Source of the DNA: Curtobacterium sp. 9128
GTDB taxonomy: Bacteria; Actinomycetota; Actinomycetes; Actinomycetales; Microbacteriaceae
Direction of reading: 5' to 3'
Assembly (NCBI RefSeq): GCF_007673775.1
Contig: NZ_VEAF01000002.1
Span: 408,606-472,605, forward strand
Length of the DNA stretch: 64,000 nucleotides
Shown: positions 16,114 through 24,701 of the stretch, piece after piece
Numbering within the stretch: the first letter of the stretch is position 1
Layout of the letters: each line of letters opens with the position of its first letter
Program-made: the position numbers and the translations under genes
Notes under the pieces: model-generated
Told to the model about the DNA's origin: nothing
The model's database searches: none
What the model saw: only the letters and a program-made list of their open reading frames with translations

Positions 16114-16938
16114 CTACCGGCTCCGCCTGACGGACGCGGTCGCGCCGGTCGCTTCCGCACCGTGGTGGAGGGCCGTCAGGGAGAAGCGGTGGGCGGTGAT
16201 CACCACCGCGAGCCACGCCAGGCCCAGCGCCCAGGCCGCGAGCACGTCGGTCAGCCAGTGGTGCCCGAGGAACACCCGGGACAGGCCGATGGAGACGACG
16301 AACACCGTGCCGAGCGCCACCGTCCAGACCCGCGTCACCCGCCGCGACTCCCGGAGCAGCAGCAGGTACACGATGGTGCCGACGACGACGGTGGCGTTCA
16401 GGGTGTGCCCGGACGGGAACGACGGCGAGTGCTCGTACGGCGGCACCGCGTCGGCGAGCGGTGGGCGGGCGCGACCGACGAGGTCCTTGCCGGCGACCGT
16501 CATCAGCAGGGACCCGGCGCTCGCCGCGACCAGGAGGACGAGCGGGGTCCACGCCCGCCGCTGGATCGTGAAGCCGACCAGGAACCCGACGGCCACGACG
16601 GGCATCCCGATCGTCCCCGCGACGTTCGTCCACCACGTCACCGCGGTGTCGAGCCCCGGGGACCGCAGTGTCGTCATCCAGTCGAGCACCGGCCGGTCGA
16701 GCACGGCGACGTCGTCGGCCTCGCGGACGGCGTCGTAGACCTCCGAGGCGACCCACGTGCAGACCGCGGCGATGCCGATCCCGAGGAGCAGGGTGACGAT
16801 CAGCATCGGCAGCACACCGAAGCGCTCCCCGAGCCGCGTCCACGCCCGTGCGGACACCTGACCGGCGCGGGTCCGCCAGGTGGTCAGGTCGACGTCGCCG
16901 ACCCTCCGGTCCTCTGCGCGTGCTCCGTCGGCGTCCAT
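16114..16938 (-). CDS. PAP2-superfamily membrane phosphatase
   Basis: This 274-residue integral membrane phosphatase acts on lipid phosphates such as undecaprenyl- or phosphatidyl-phosphates. All three signature motifs are present: KDLVGRARPP, PSFPSGHTLNA and SRVFLGHHWLTDVLA, with the catalytic His residues in the last two. About five or six membrane helices surround them. ATG 16938 has a CAGGGT box six bases upstream. It is closely linked to the Ser/Thr kinase downstream. Confidence 0.88.
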   Translation of the reverse strand: MDADGARAEDRRVGDVDLTTWRTRAGQVSARAWTRLGERFGVLPMLIVTLLLGIGIAAVCTWVASEVYDAVREADDVAVLDRPVLDWMTTLRSPGLDTAVTWWTNVAGTIGMPVVAVGFLVGFTIQRRAWTPLVLLVAASAGSLLMTVAGKDLVGRARPPLADAVPPYEHSPSFPSGHTLNATVVVGTIVYLLLLRESRRVTRVWTVALGTVFVVSIGLSRVFLGHHWLTDVLAAWALGLAWLAVVITAHRFSLTALHHGAEATGATASVRRSR

Positions 16939-16984
16939 CCGTCCACCCTGCCCGACGCTGATGTGCGCGGCACGGCCCGGACGG

Positions 16985-18688
16985 TCAGTCCTTCGCGCTG
17001 CCGTAGTCGTCGACGACCGCGACCGACAGCGGGAACGTGATCGGGAACGACCCGAACAGGATCCGCCCGGCGTCGACCGCGGCGGCCTCGACCTGCTCGG
17101 CGACCCACGCGGCGTCGGACTCGGGCACGTGCAGGACGATCTCGTCGTGCACGAAGAACACCAGGTGCCCGCCGTCGCGGAGCGGACCCTGCCACCGCGC
17201 GGCGAGCCGGCCGCGGAGGGACGCCATCCACGACAGCGCCCACTCGGCAGCCGTGCCCTGCACGACGAAGTTCCGGGTGAACCGCCCCCAGCTCCGGGCG
17301 CGTGACTCGACCGCGCGCTGCATCGCTGCCGTGCCGTCGACGGACCACGCCCGGCTGCGTGCTGCGAACCACGCGGGGTCGGGAACGGGCGACGTCCGCC
17401 CGAGTCGCGTCGTCACCGGCTCGCCGCGCTCCCCCGCGGCAGCAGCACGCGCGACGAGGTCGAGCGCGCGGGGGTACGCCCTGGCCAGCCGCGGGACGAG
17501 CCGGCCGCCCTCGCCCTGGGTGGCGCCGTACATGGCGCCGAGCATCGCCCCCTTCGCCTGCTGTCGCGTCTCCACGGCGCCGGAGGCCACGACGCCGTCG
17601 TAGAGGTCCCGTCCGTCGCCGGCGGCCGCCATCGCCAGGTCGCCGGCCATGGCGGCGAGCACCCGGGGTTCCAGCTGCGCGGCGTCGGCGACGACGAGCT
17701 TCCACCCGCGGTCCGCGACGACGGCCGACCGGATCGCCTTCGGGAGCTGCATCGCGCCGCCGCCGTTCGCGGCCCAGCGGCCGGTGACGACCCCGCCGAC
17801 GGCGTACTCGGGGTGGAAGCGGCCCGCCTGCACCCACTCGTCGAGCCACGACCAGCCGTTCGCGGTGAGCAACCGGTACAGCCGCTTGTACTCGAGCAGC
17901 GGCTCGATCGCCGGGTGTTCCAGCCGCTGGAGCTCCCACTTCCGGGTGCTGTCGACGACCAGGCCCGCACGGCGCAGGGAACGCAGGACGTCGGCGGGCG
18001 AGTCGGGGTTCAGCGCGGGGTCGTCGAGGCGCTGCCGGAGCACCTCGGCGATCTCCTCGAGCCGCCGTGGTCGCACGCCGGCGGGCACCCGGGGGCCGAG
18101 GGCGTCCTCGAGCAGGCGCTCGTGCACGTCGGCGCGCCAGGGCAGCCCGGCGAAGCGCATCTCCGCGGCGACGAGCGCACCGGCGGACTCCGCGGCGAGG
18201 AGCAGCCGGAGCCCCCCGGGGTCGGTGGAGCCGGCCACCGCGGCGAGCTGCGCCCGGAACTCCGCGACCGGGTCGTCGTCGTCGGCCGGACGGCTGCCGT
18301 CGAGGAGCGCGTCGTCGAAGAGCTGCGTCTGGGTCGACCGGACGGGCCGCTCCTGGTGGGTCGGTGCGTCCCACGTGCCGTCCGGAGCCGCGGCGAGCGC
18401 CGAGTCCCGCGTGGCGACGGCGGTCCGCAGGATCCGGTGGCAGAGGCGCAGGTCGACGCACCGGGCGACCCGACCACCAGCGGCCAGGACGCTCGGGTAC
18501 CAGCGAGCGGTGTCGTCCCACACCCACCGGAGCGGGCCGCCCCCGGTCGTGCCCCGGGCCTCCTGGTCGGCGACGTACCGGGGCAGGTCCGCGTCCGCGA
18601 CGGTGACCGGGTCGCCGTCCGGTTCGCCGGAGGCCGTCAGGGGCGTCGCGAGGACGCCGCCGTCGACGCGGCTGAGGACGAGGTGCAC
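16985..18688 (-). CDS. PolA-like bifunctional 3'-5' exonuclease/DNA polymerase
   Basis: This 567-residue actinobacterial relative of DNA polymerase I lacks the 5' nuclease. Family A polymerase motifs are clear: motif A DAAQLEPRVLA (Asp about 331), motif B RQQAKGAMLGAMYG (about 371) and motif C FFVHDEIVLHV (about 510). The N-terminal exonuclease-like region is degenerate in appearance, so proofreading activity is uncertain. It is probably accessory to, not a replacement for, the main PolA. The GTG start at 18688 fits the family N-terminus (VHLVLSR) and has a CATGAT box 6 bases upstream. Confidence 0.88.
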   Translation of the reverse strand: MHLVLSRVDGGVLATPLTASGEPDGDPVTVADADLPRYVADQEARGTTGGGPLRWVWDDTARWYPSVLAAGGRVARCVDLRLCHRILRTAVATRDSALAAAPDGTWDAPTHQERPVRSTQTQLFDDALLDGSRPADDDDPVAEFRAQLAAVAGSTDPGGLRLLLAAESAGALVAAEMRFAGLPWRADVHERLLEDALGPRVPAGVRPRRLEEIAEVLRQRLDDPALNPDSPADVLRSLRRAGLVVDSTRKWELQRLEHPAIEPLLEYKRLYRLLTANGWSWLDEWVQAGRFHPEYAVGGVVTGRWAANGGGAMQLPKAIRSAVVADRGWKLVVADAAQLEPRVLAAMAGDLAMAAAGDGRDLYDGVVASGAVETRQQAKGAMLGAMYGATQGEGGRLVPRLARAYPRALDLVARAAAAGERGEPVTTRLGRTSPVPDPAWFAARSRAWSVDGTAAMQRAVESRARSWGRFTRNFVVQGTAAEWALSWMASLRGRLAARWQGPLRDGGHLVFFVHDEIVLHVPESDAAWVAEQVEAAAVDAGRILFGSFPITFPLSVAVVDDYGSAKD

Positions 18689-18740
18689 GCATCGATCATG
18701 CCGTGTGCCGCCGTCCATGCCGCACCGGCCGCCGACCCGC

Positions 18741-18771
18741 GGGCAGTCTCCGGGTCGGCCGGAGACCGCCC
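18741..18771 (-). terminator. terminator after the LAFTG surface protein gene
   Basis: Arms of 13 bases (18741-18753 and 18759-18771), with one mismatch, form a GC-rich hairpin with a 5-base loop, starting six bases past the stop codon at 18777. The position fits transcription termination on the minus strand. Confidence 0.65.
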
Positions 18772-18776
18772 GGTGC

Positions 18777-21512
18777 TCAGCGGTCTCGCGTGCGTCGGCG
18801 CAGCACGGAGACGGTCACCCCGGCGAGGAGCAGCAGGAGCGCCGCACCGGCCGAGGCGGCGAGGGACCCCGTCGCACCCGTGAACGCGAGCGCGGCGGGC
18901 TCCGGTCGGGCCGCGATGCGGAACGTCTCGCGCACCTCGTTCGACGCCACGGGGACGGTGCGTGCACGCTGCGCGCCCGGTGCGTCCTCGCCGGGCACCG
19001 GCGGACCGTCCGGGCGGACGACGGCGCCGGTGGCCTGGGCGTGGAACGCGACGACGCCGGCACGCTCGTCGTCGTCCGAGACCCGCGAGGGCGTCACGGC
19101 GGTGCACGACGTCGCTGCCCCCGGGGCGAGCACGACGGCATCGCACCGGGTCGCCCCGGCACGGGTGCTCGTGACCGCGAGGGTGTCCACCACGAGGTTG
19201 CTCGTGTTCGTCACCCGGTAGCGGGATGCGACCGTCGCGTCGACGCGCAGCGGGGTCGTGGACGGTGTCCACTCGGCGGCGAGGAACAGCGCGGACGCCG
19301 CGTCGAGTCCGACCGTGACGGTGCTGTCCGCGGAGACCGTCACGCCGTCGGGGGCGGAGGCCGTGGCGGTCTCCGGCAGGTCGAGGGAGCCGTGCTCGAT
19401 CGCCGGCTGGTCGAGCACGAGCGCCTGGACGGAGCACGTGACCGTGGCTCCGGGTGCGAGCGGCTCGGCGGGGCAGTCCACGGCGAGGTCCGGGTGCCCG
19501 GTCAGCGTCGCCGCCGGGTCGATCAGCGTGGTCGTCCCGGTGTTCGTGACGGTGATCGCCGACGCGACCAGGTCGCCGGCGAGCGGGACCGGGTGCTCGG
19601 ACGCCGCCAGGTGCGCGGTGATCTCCGTCGCGATCGAGGACGTCCGCGGCACGACCACGGTGTCGTCGGCGCTGGCCTCGACCGGCTCCCCCGCGGGGTC
19701 GATGCCGGTGGCGTGGTGGGTGAACGACACGCGTCCGGCGTCGACGTCCTCCTGGGTCAGCTCGTGGTCGCCCACGGTGCACTCGGCGTGCTCGCCGGGC
19801 GCGAGGACGTCCGGGCAGCGGACGGGGAGGCCGTCACGCCCCGCGATCGCACCGCGGACGTCGTGGAGGGTGACGTTGCCGGTGTTCACGACGGCCACCA
19901 CGAGGTGGACGGGATCACCGGGCTCCGGTCGCGCACCGGCCAGGGTCGCGGTGATCGTCGTGCCGATCGCCGGCGCGCGCTGCTCGGTGGGCTGCTCGGC
20001 GTCCGCGGAGGCGCGGACCTCGGCGCCGCGCGGGGACACCGCCACGGCCTCGACGGTGTCGCGGATCGCGCCGGCGTCGACGTCGGCCTGCCGGACGGCG
20101 CGGGCCGGGGTCGTGCACGTGGTGCTCGCGCCGACGGCGAGGGTGCGGTCCTGACAGGTGACGGTGCCGTTCGCGCCGGTGAGCGCGAGGTCGGACACGG
20201 TGCGGGTCCCGGTGTTCGTCACGACCTGACGGAACGCGATCTGCTCGCCGACGTCGGCGAGACCGTCCTCGTCGCCGCCGGTCAGCACCGGAGTGTCGGT
20301 CACCGCGAGGGCGTTCTGCTCGGCGAGGAAGGTCGTGCTCGCCGGCCCCGGGAGTTCCAGTCCGACGTGGTCGCGGACGGTGGACGCATCGACCGTGTAG
20401 GTGGTGGCCTGCTCGGAGGTCACGTCGACGGACACCGAGCAGGACGCCTCACCCGACCGGAGCCCACCGACGACGCCGACGGTCGAGCCGCCGCCGGTGA
20501 CGTCCACCCGACCGGCGTCGCAGGTCGTCGTCGCCGCCGGGTCCTGCGCGAGCACCAGACCCGCCGGCAGGGCCTCGGTGAACGACCATCCCGGCTTCGC
20601 GCCGAGCTCGGTGGTGTTCCGGACGGTGAAGGTCAGGCGGGTGGTCTCCCCGACGAACGGCCGGGTGCCGTCGAAGGCGTTCTCCAGCTGCGGCGTCGCG
20701 TCGTACACGGTGACGGCGTCGACGGCTCCGTCGTTCCCGACCGAGTTCGCCTGCCGGTTGCGCATGACCCAGCCGAGGGAGTCGCTCTGCATCAGCACCG
20801 CCGCGTCGGACACGAAGTGACCACCGCGCACGGTGAACCCGCCCGCCGTGTAGCTCTGGGACCCGGGCGAGGAGCACGGGTCGATCGACCGTGCGTTCAC
20901 CGGCCGCTCGGTCGTCCCGTCCACCAGGGCGAAGTCGAGCAACGGGTGGGCCTGGCCACAGGACCCGGCGACGGCGTCGACGCCGAAGGTCACGAACCGA
21001 CCGGGCTGGCCGACGTCCGTCCGGCCCACCGTCCGGAGCTGCACGGCGCGGGCGGGCGTGTCCCGTGAGCGGGTCCAGGCGCTCAGCGAGTGGTTGGTCT
21101 GCGGGTCGGTGCCCGTGATGCGCCCGAGGACCTCGCTGAAGGTGCTGATCGCCCCCTCCGCACTCTGGCAGGCGCCGCTCGGCACGAGTGCGTTCATCAC
21201 GACGCCGTTGCACTCGGCTCGGTCGATCCACGCGGGATCGGCGGTGTACCGGGAGCCCTGCGCGCCGACGTACTGGTCGATCATCACCGCTGAGGAACCC
21301 ACACCGTTCTCGAAGTCCTCGGTGAAGAACCGTCGGGGTGGGGACGCAGCAGCGGGAGTGGCCGCGGCGACCCCGGTGGTGTCGGTGCGGGGTGCGGCGA
21401 CGGCGGGCGACGGGAGTGGGACGACGAGGGCGGTGGCCGCGACGGCGAGCACCGCGCCGGCGACCACCCGCAGCGTGGCAGGGGAACAGGGAGGGAGCAT
21501 GGAATGCAACAT
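18777..21512 (-). CDS. large secreted DUF11-like repeat protein with LAFTG cell-wall sorting signal
   Basis: This 911-residue surface protein has a signal peptide (about 1-40, cleavage near AVA-AP), an N-terminal lectin-like or adhesin-type domain (about 60-270), and a series of DUF11/DUF7507-like immunoglobulin-fold repeats. The repeats are marked by V(T/V)NTGT, PGxxxxCT and ADVDAG-type motifs. The C-terminus holds LAFTG at 875-879, a membrane helix and RRRTRDR, the sorting signal of class E sortases. It is expected to be anchored to peptidoglycan. No sortase gene is in the window. A start at ATG 21500 is equally possible. Confidence 0.85.
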   Translation of the reverse strand: MLHSMLPPCSPATLRVVAGAVLAVAATALVVPLPSPAVAAPRTDTTGVAAATPAAASPPRRFFTEDFENGVGSSAVMIDQYVGAQGSRYTADPAWIDRAECNGVVMNALVPSGACQSAEGAISTFSEVLGRITGTDPQTNHSLSAWTRSRDTPARAVQLRTVGRTDVGQPGRFVTFGVDAVAGSCGQAHPLLDFALVDGTTERPVNARSIDPCSSPGSQSYTAGGFTVRGGHFVSDAAVLMQSDSLGWVMRNRQANSVGNDGAVDAVTVYDATPQLENAFDGTRPFVGETTRLTFTVRNTTELGAKPGWSFTEALPAGLVLAQDPAATTTCDAGRVDVTGGGSTVGVVGGLRSGEASCSVSVDVTSEQATTYTVDASTVRDHVGLELPGPASTTFLAEQNALAVTDTPVLTGGDEDGLADVGEQIAFRQVVTNTGTRTVSDLALTGANGTVTCQDRTLAVGASTTCTTPARAVRQADVDAGAIRDTVEAVAVSPRGAEVRASADAEQPTEQRAPAIGTTITATLAGARPEPGDPVHLVVAVVNTGNVTLHDVRGAIAGRDGLPVRCPDVLAPGEHAECTVGDHELTQEDVDAGRVSFTHHATGIDPAGEPVEASADDTVVVPRTSSIATEITAHLAASEHPVPLAGDLVASAITVTNTGTTTLIDPAATLTGHPDLAVDCPAEPLAPGATVTCSVQALVLDQPAIEHGSLDLPETATASAPDGVTVSADSTVTVGLDAASALFLAAEWTPSTTPLRVDATVASRYRVTNTSNLVVDTLAVTSTRAGATRCDAVVLAPGAATSCTAVTPSRVSDDDERAGVVAFHAQATGAVVRPDGPPVPGEDAPGAQRARTVPVASNEVRETFRIAARPEPAALAFTGATGSLAASAGAALLLLLAGVTVSVLRRRTRDR

Positions 21513-21610
21513 ATCGACGCACCGAGGCGGTGCGAGGGCTGCATCCGTCAGCGCGGTGCGACACGCGCGATGATCGCGAGATCATCGACGATCCGGCACC
21601 TCGGGAGGGC

Positions 21611-21823
21611 TCACTGCTCCGTGCGACCCGTTCCACCCGGGCGGACCGCGGCGGTGTCGGCGACGTCGATGCGCACGGTGCCGTCCTGCTCCTCGTGGAC
21701 CTCGACGCGCGGGGCCTCGTCGTGGGCGTCCGACCCGGACATCCGGCGGAGGGTGTCGTGCCGTCGCTCCTCGAAGGACATGTCGACGCCGTCGTCCAGG
21801 TGGTCACGGTCTGGTTCGCTCAT
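21611..21823 (-). CDS. small acidic hypothetical protein
   Basis: This 70-residue hydrophilic protein is rich in Asp/Glu/Arg (MSEPDRDHLDDGVDMSFEER...), with a C-terminal strand-like piece (RVEVHEEQDGTVRIDV). It has no signal, cysteine or membrane segment. Its composition and the M-S-x-P opening resemble other small acidic proteins of this genome, but no clear homology to the pair at 9 kb is seen. Confidence rests on codon use and position. Confidence 0.5.
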   Translation of the reverse strand: MSEPDRDHLDDGVDMSFEERRHDTLRRMSGSDAHDEAPRVEVHEEQDGTVRIDVADTAAVRPGGTGRTEQ

Positions 21824-21910
21824 GCGGGCGACGGTACGCCGGATCACCCGGGCGGGAACGACCGAGGCGGTGTCGGGGGCGGTGTCGGGGGCAGCGGGCG
21901 CCCGCGTCGG

Positions 21911-22021
21911 AGCGACAGTGTCGACGTCGTACGACAGCGACGATGTCGCTCCTTGCCGGGAGCAGCAGTTGCGCGCGCGTCGCGGCGACAGGGTCGACGT
22001 CGTACGACAGCGACGATGTCG
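21911..22021. repeat. two direct copies of a long imperfect palindrome
   Basis: Near-identical 37-base copies (21912-21948 and 21985-22021) each centre on GTCGTACGAC. The first, extended to 21911-21950, is a symmetric 40-base dyad with outer arms AGCGACA and TGTCGCT. They lie in the 239-base gap between the acyltransferase and the small acidic gene. A terminator, protein-binding site or small-RNA role is possible. No gene is seen in this gap. Confidence 0.75.
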
Positions 22022-22062
22022 TTCTGGGTCGCGTCCGCCCACGTGGCGCACCCCGCCGCCCG

Positions 22063-22821
22063 TCACGCGACGGGCGCGGTCCCCGTGCGCTCGGTCCAGT
22101 GGCCGCCGGCGGCCCACCGCTCGTGCACGGCCCGCTGCAGGCGCCCGGCGGGACGCGCAGCGCGGGCCGCCTCGAGCGAGGACCCGAACACGAACTTCGC
22201 GACGCTGGCGTCCCCCTCCCCGGCGTCGTGCGGCCCCGGCGGGAGCAGCCGGAACCGCCCGGCGAACCGCACGAGGTTGGCATCGGGCCCGAGCGCCGCC
22301 GCGAGCCCGGGGTCGAGCATCCACGACCGGCAGCTCCACACCGTCGCTCGGTGACGGGGCGCGAGACGACGGAGGAGTCCGGGTGCGTCGGCGAGCGACC
22401 GGTCACAGGCCTCCGGATCGAGCGGGCCGGTCTCCGGGACGTGCACGCCCCACGCCGGCGTGCCGTCCGGCAGGTGCGTGCCCAGTTCGACCTGGAGGCG
22501 CCCCACGGCCACCACACGCCCGGTCGCGACCGCGCAGAGCCAGTCCCACCCGGTGCCAGCCACCCCGTACCGCTCGCGTTTCCGCGCCACGTCCGCGACG
22601 CTCGCAGCCGCCTGGTCGACCGTCGCGCCGTGCGCGAGGAGCCACGCGGTCGTCCGCGGCAGCACGGCGTCGACGGCGGCCATCGCGAGGTCGTCCCGAT
22701 CGCCGACCGGGGCGCCGGCGACGCTCGCCGCGAGCTGCGTGGCGAGCGTCGCCGGGTCCTGCAGGCGACCGACGGCGGCGGCGAGCAGGGCGACGGAGGC
22801 GGGCAGCGCCTCCCGGCTCAC
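22063..22821 (-). CDS. GNAT-like acyltransferase (DUF5596 + GNAT_C type)
   Basis: This 252-residue protein has a helical N-terminal region and a C-terminal GNAT_C-like domain. The domain is recognisable by VHVPETGPLDPEACDRSL, the S-W-x-LDP motif (CRSWMLDPGL), NLVRFAGRF and the GGHWTERTG ending. It is coupled by a GTGA overlap to the upstream sugar ABC permease, so it belongs to the transporter operon. It may acylate or de-acylate a sugar imported by that system. The family assignment is from recall of these motifs; the reaction is unknown. Confidence 0.72.
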   Translation of the reverse strand: MSREALPASVALLAAAVGRLQDPATLATQLAASVAGAPVGDRDDLAMAAVDAVLPRTTAWLLAHGATVDQAAASVADVARKRERYGVAGTGWDWLCAVATGRVVAVGRLQVELGTHLPDGTPAWGVHVPETGPLDPEACDRSLADAPGLLRRLAPRHRATVWSCRSWMLDPGLAAALGPDANLVRFAGRFRLLPPGPHDAGEGDASVAKFVFGSSLEAARAARPAGRLQRAVHERWAAGGHWTERTGTAPVA

Positions 22822-23681
22822 TTGAGGCCGGACGAGGCGAGCCCGTCGATGACCCGACGCTGCAGCACGATGAACATGATCAGCACGGGCGCCATCGCCA
22901 TGAGGCTGGCGGCCATGAGCACCGGGTAGTCGATCGTCCGGTCGCTCGACAGCGTGGCGAGACCGGCCGCGAGCGGCATGTCCTCTGCGCGGGTGGACAC
23001 CACGAGCGGCCAGAGCAGCTCGTTCCACGACCAGAGCACGGTGGTGATCGCCAGGACGCTGATCGACGGACGGGCCAGGGGCAGCATGATCCGCCAGAAG
23101 ACCTGGAACGGGTTCGCTCCGTCCATGCGGGCCGCTTCCTCGAGTTCCGGCGGCATGTTCAGGAACGCGGTGCGCATGAGGAACGTGCCGAACGCGCTGA
23201 ACAGTCCCGGCGCGACGATCCCGGCCAGGGTGTCGAGCCAGCCGAGCCCCTGCACGATCTGGTACTGCGAGATCAGGTAGACCTGCGACGGCACCAGCAG
23301 GATCGACAGCACGATCCCGAGGAGCACGGCGCGACCACGGAACCGCATCCGGGCGAAGGCGTAGCCGGCGAGCGTGCAGAGGACGATCTGCGCGAGGGTG
23401 CGGATGACCGTGACCCAGATCGACGTGCCGAGCTGGCTGAGGAAGGGCAGCCGTTCGAACACCGCCGCGAAGTTGTGCCACTGCAGCTCGCCGGGCCAGA
23501 AGGTCGGGGTGACCGACTGCACCTGCGCGTTCGTGGACAGCGACATGATGATCTGCCAGAGGAAGGGGAACGCCATCACGAACCCACCGACGCCGAGGAC
23601 GACGTGGATCCACCAGTGGGACCCGCCTCGACGTCCCGGGCGGCGGCCGGTGCGGACCGGCGTGGAGGATGCGGCACTCAT
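22818..23681 (-). CDS. carbohydrate ABC transporter permease (MalG type)
   Basis: This 287-residue inner-membrane subunit has six membrane helices and the EAA loop EEAARMDGANPFQVFWRIMLP (about 190-210; only part written here) that docks with the ATPase. No ATPase gene is in the cluster, so a shared MsiK-like ATPase is probably used, as in many actinobacterial sugar importers. The ATG start overlaps the stop of the partner permease (ATGA), and its own stop overlaps the acyltransferase start. Confidence 0.92.
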   Translation of the reverse strand: MSAASSTPVRTGRRPGRRGGSHWWIHVVLGVGGFVMAFPFLWQIIMSLSTNAQVQSVTPTFWPGELQWHNFAAVFERLPFLSQLGTSIWVTVIRTLAQIVLCTLAGYAFARMRFRGRAVLLGIVLSILLVPSQVYLISQYQIVQGLGWLDTLAGIVAPGLFSAFGTFLMRTAFLNMPPELEEAARMDGANPFQVFWRIMLPLARPSISVLAITTVLWSWNELLWPLVVSTRAEDMPLAAGLATLSSDRTIDYPVLMAASLMAMAPVLIMFIVLQRRVIDGLASSGLK

Positions 23682-24676
23682 GACTGGACCCACTTCCGCT
23701 GCAACCGGAACTGCACGAGCGTCACGATGCCGATGAGCACGAAGATCACCATGGCGATCGCTGCCGCGAAGCCCTTGTCGTTGTCGATGAACCCGGCGCT
23801 GTAGAAGTAGAAGACGAGGGACATCGTCTTCGGGATCACCGGGTTGGTGCTGCCGAGGATGGCGTAGAGCAGGTCGAACAGCTGGAAGCTCGAGATCGTC
23901 GTCACGATGACGACGAAGAAGATGCTCGGCGTCAGGAGCGGCACGGTCACCGAGCGGAACTGCCGCCACCGGCTGGCGCCGTCGAGCTCCGCGGCCTCGT
24001 ACAGCTCCGGCGGGATGTCCTTGAGTCCGGCGCCGAGGATGATCATCGAGAACCCGAGCGACGACCACAGTCCGACGAGGCTCACGGCGACCAGGGCGAA
24101 CCCGGGCGTCGAGATCCAGTACGGGCCGTCGATGCCGAAGCGTCCGAGGAACCAGTTCACGATCCCGTAGTCGCCGTTGAACATGATGCGCCAGACGAGT
24201 GCGATGGCCGCGGGCATCGCCACGTACGGCAGGAAGAACAGCACGCGGTAGAACTGGGCGAACCGCAGTCCCGGCGTGTTCAGCAGGCTGGCGAGCCACA
24301 CCGCGATCGGGATGCCGATCAGGACGATCGCGGTGTAGATCACGGTGTTGAGCAGCGACTGGTACAGCTGCGGGTCGGCGAGCAGGCGACCGTAGTTCGC
24401 GAGCCCCGAGAAGGTTGCGCCGCCGAACACGCCCCACGTCGTGAACGAGTACCAGAACGTCTGAATGATCGGCCAGATGTAGAACGTCCCGACGCCGACG
24501 AGCAGCGGCAGCACGAACAGCCACGGCCAGACGCCGTCGGTGCGGCCCCTGCGGGGTGCGCGGTCGCCGCCGGGGGCGCCCCGCCCGGACGCGTGCTGCG
24601 TCCGGGCGGGGCCGGCGACGGGAGTGGTCGCCGTGTCGGGTTCGGGGGTGCTGGTGGACTCCGTGTGGATCGTCAT
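23678..24676 (-). CDS. carbohydrate ABC transporter permease (MalF type)
   Basis: This 332-residue permease has a 50-residue cytoplasmic N-terminal extension followed by six membrane helices (the first at about WLFVLPLLVGVGTFYIW). It has the EAA motif YEAAELDGASRWRQFRSVTVP (about 235-255; only part shown). It forms the translocation pore with the MalG-type subunit. It lies 25 bases after the substrate-binding protein gene and is coupled to the next permease. Confidence 0.92.
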   Translation of the reverse strand: MTIHTESTSTPEPDTATTPVAGPARTQHASGRGAPGGDRAPRRGRTDGVWPWLFVLPLLVGVGTFYIWPIIQTFWYSFTTWGVFGGATFSGLANYGRLLADPQLYQSLLNTVIYTAIVLIGIPIAVWLASLLNTPGLRFAQFYRVLFFLPYVAMPAAIALVWRIMFNGDYGIVNWFLGRFGIDGPYWISTPGFALVAVSLVGLWSSLGFSMIILGAGLKDIPPELYEAAELDGASRWRQFRSVTVPLLTPSIFFVVIVTTISSFQLFDLLYAILGSTNPVIPKTMSLVFYFYSAGFIDNDKGFAAAIAMVIFVLIGIVTLVQFRLQRKWVQS

Positions 24677-24701
24677 CGGGTCACTCCGCGACGCCGGAGC
24701 G

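Noticed and set aside
17649..21068. A plus-strand open frame of over 1,100 codons
   Set aside because: It runs antisense to the polymerase and the LAFTG surface protein, both with clear motifs. Low-complexity, no start signal.
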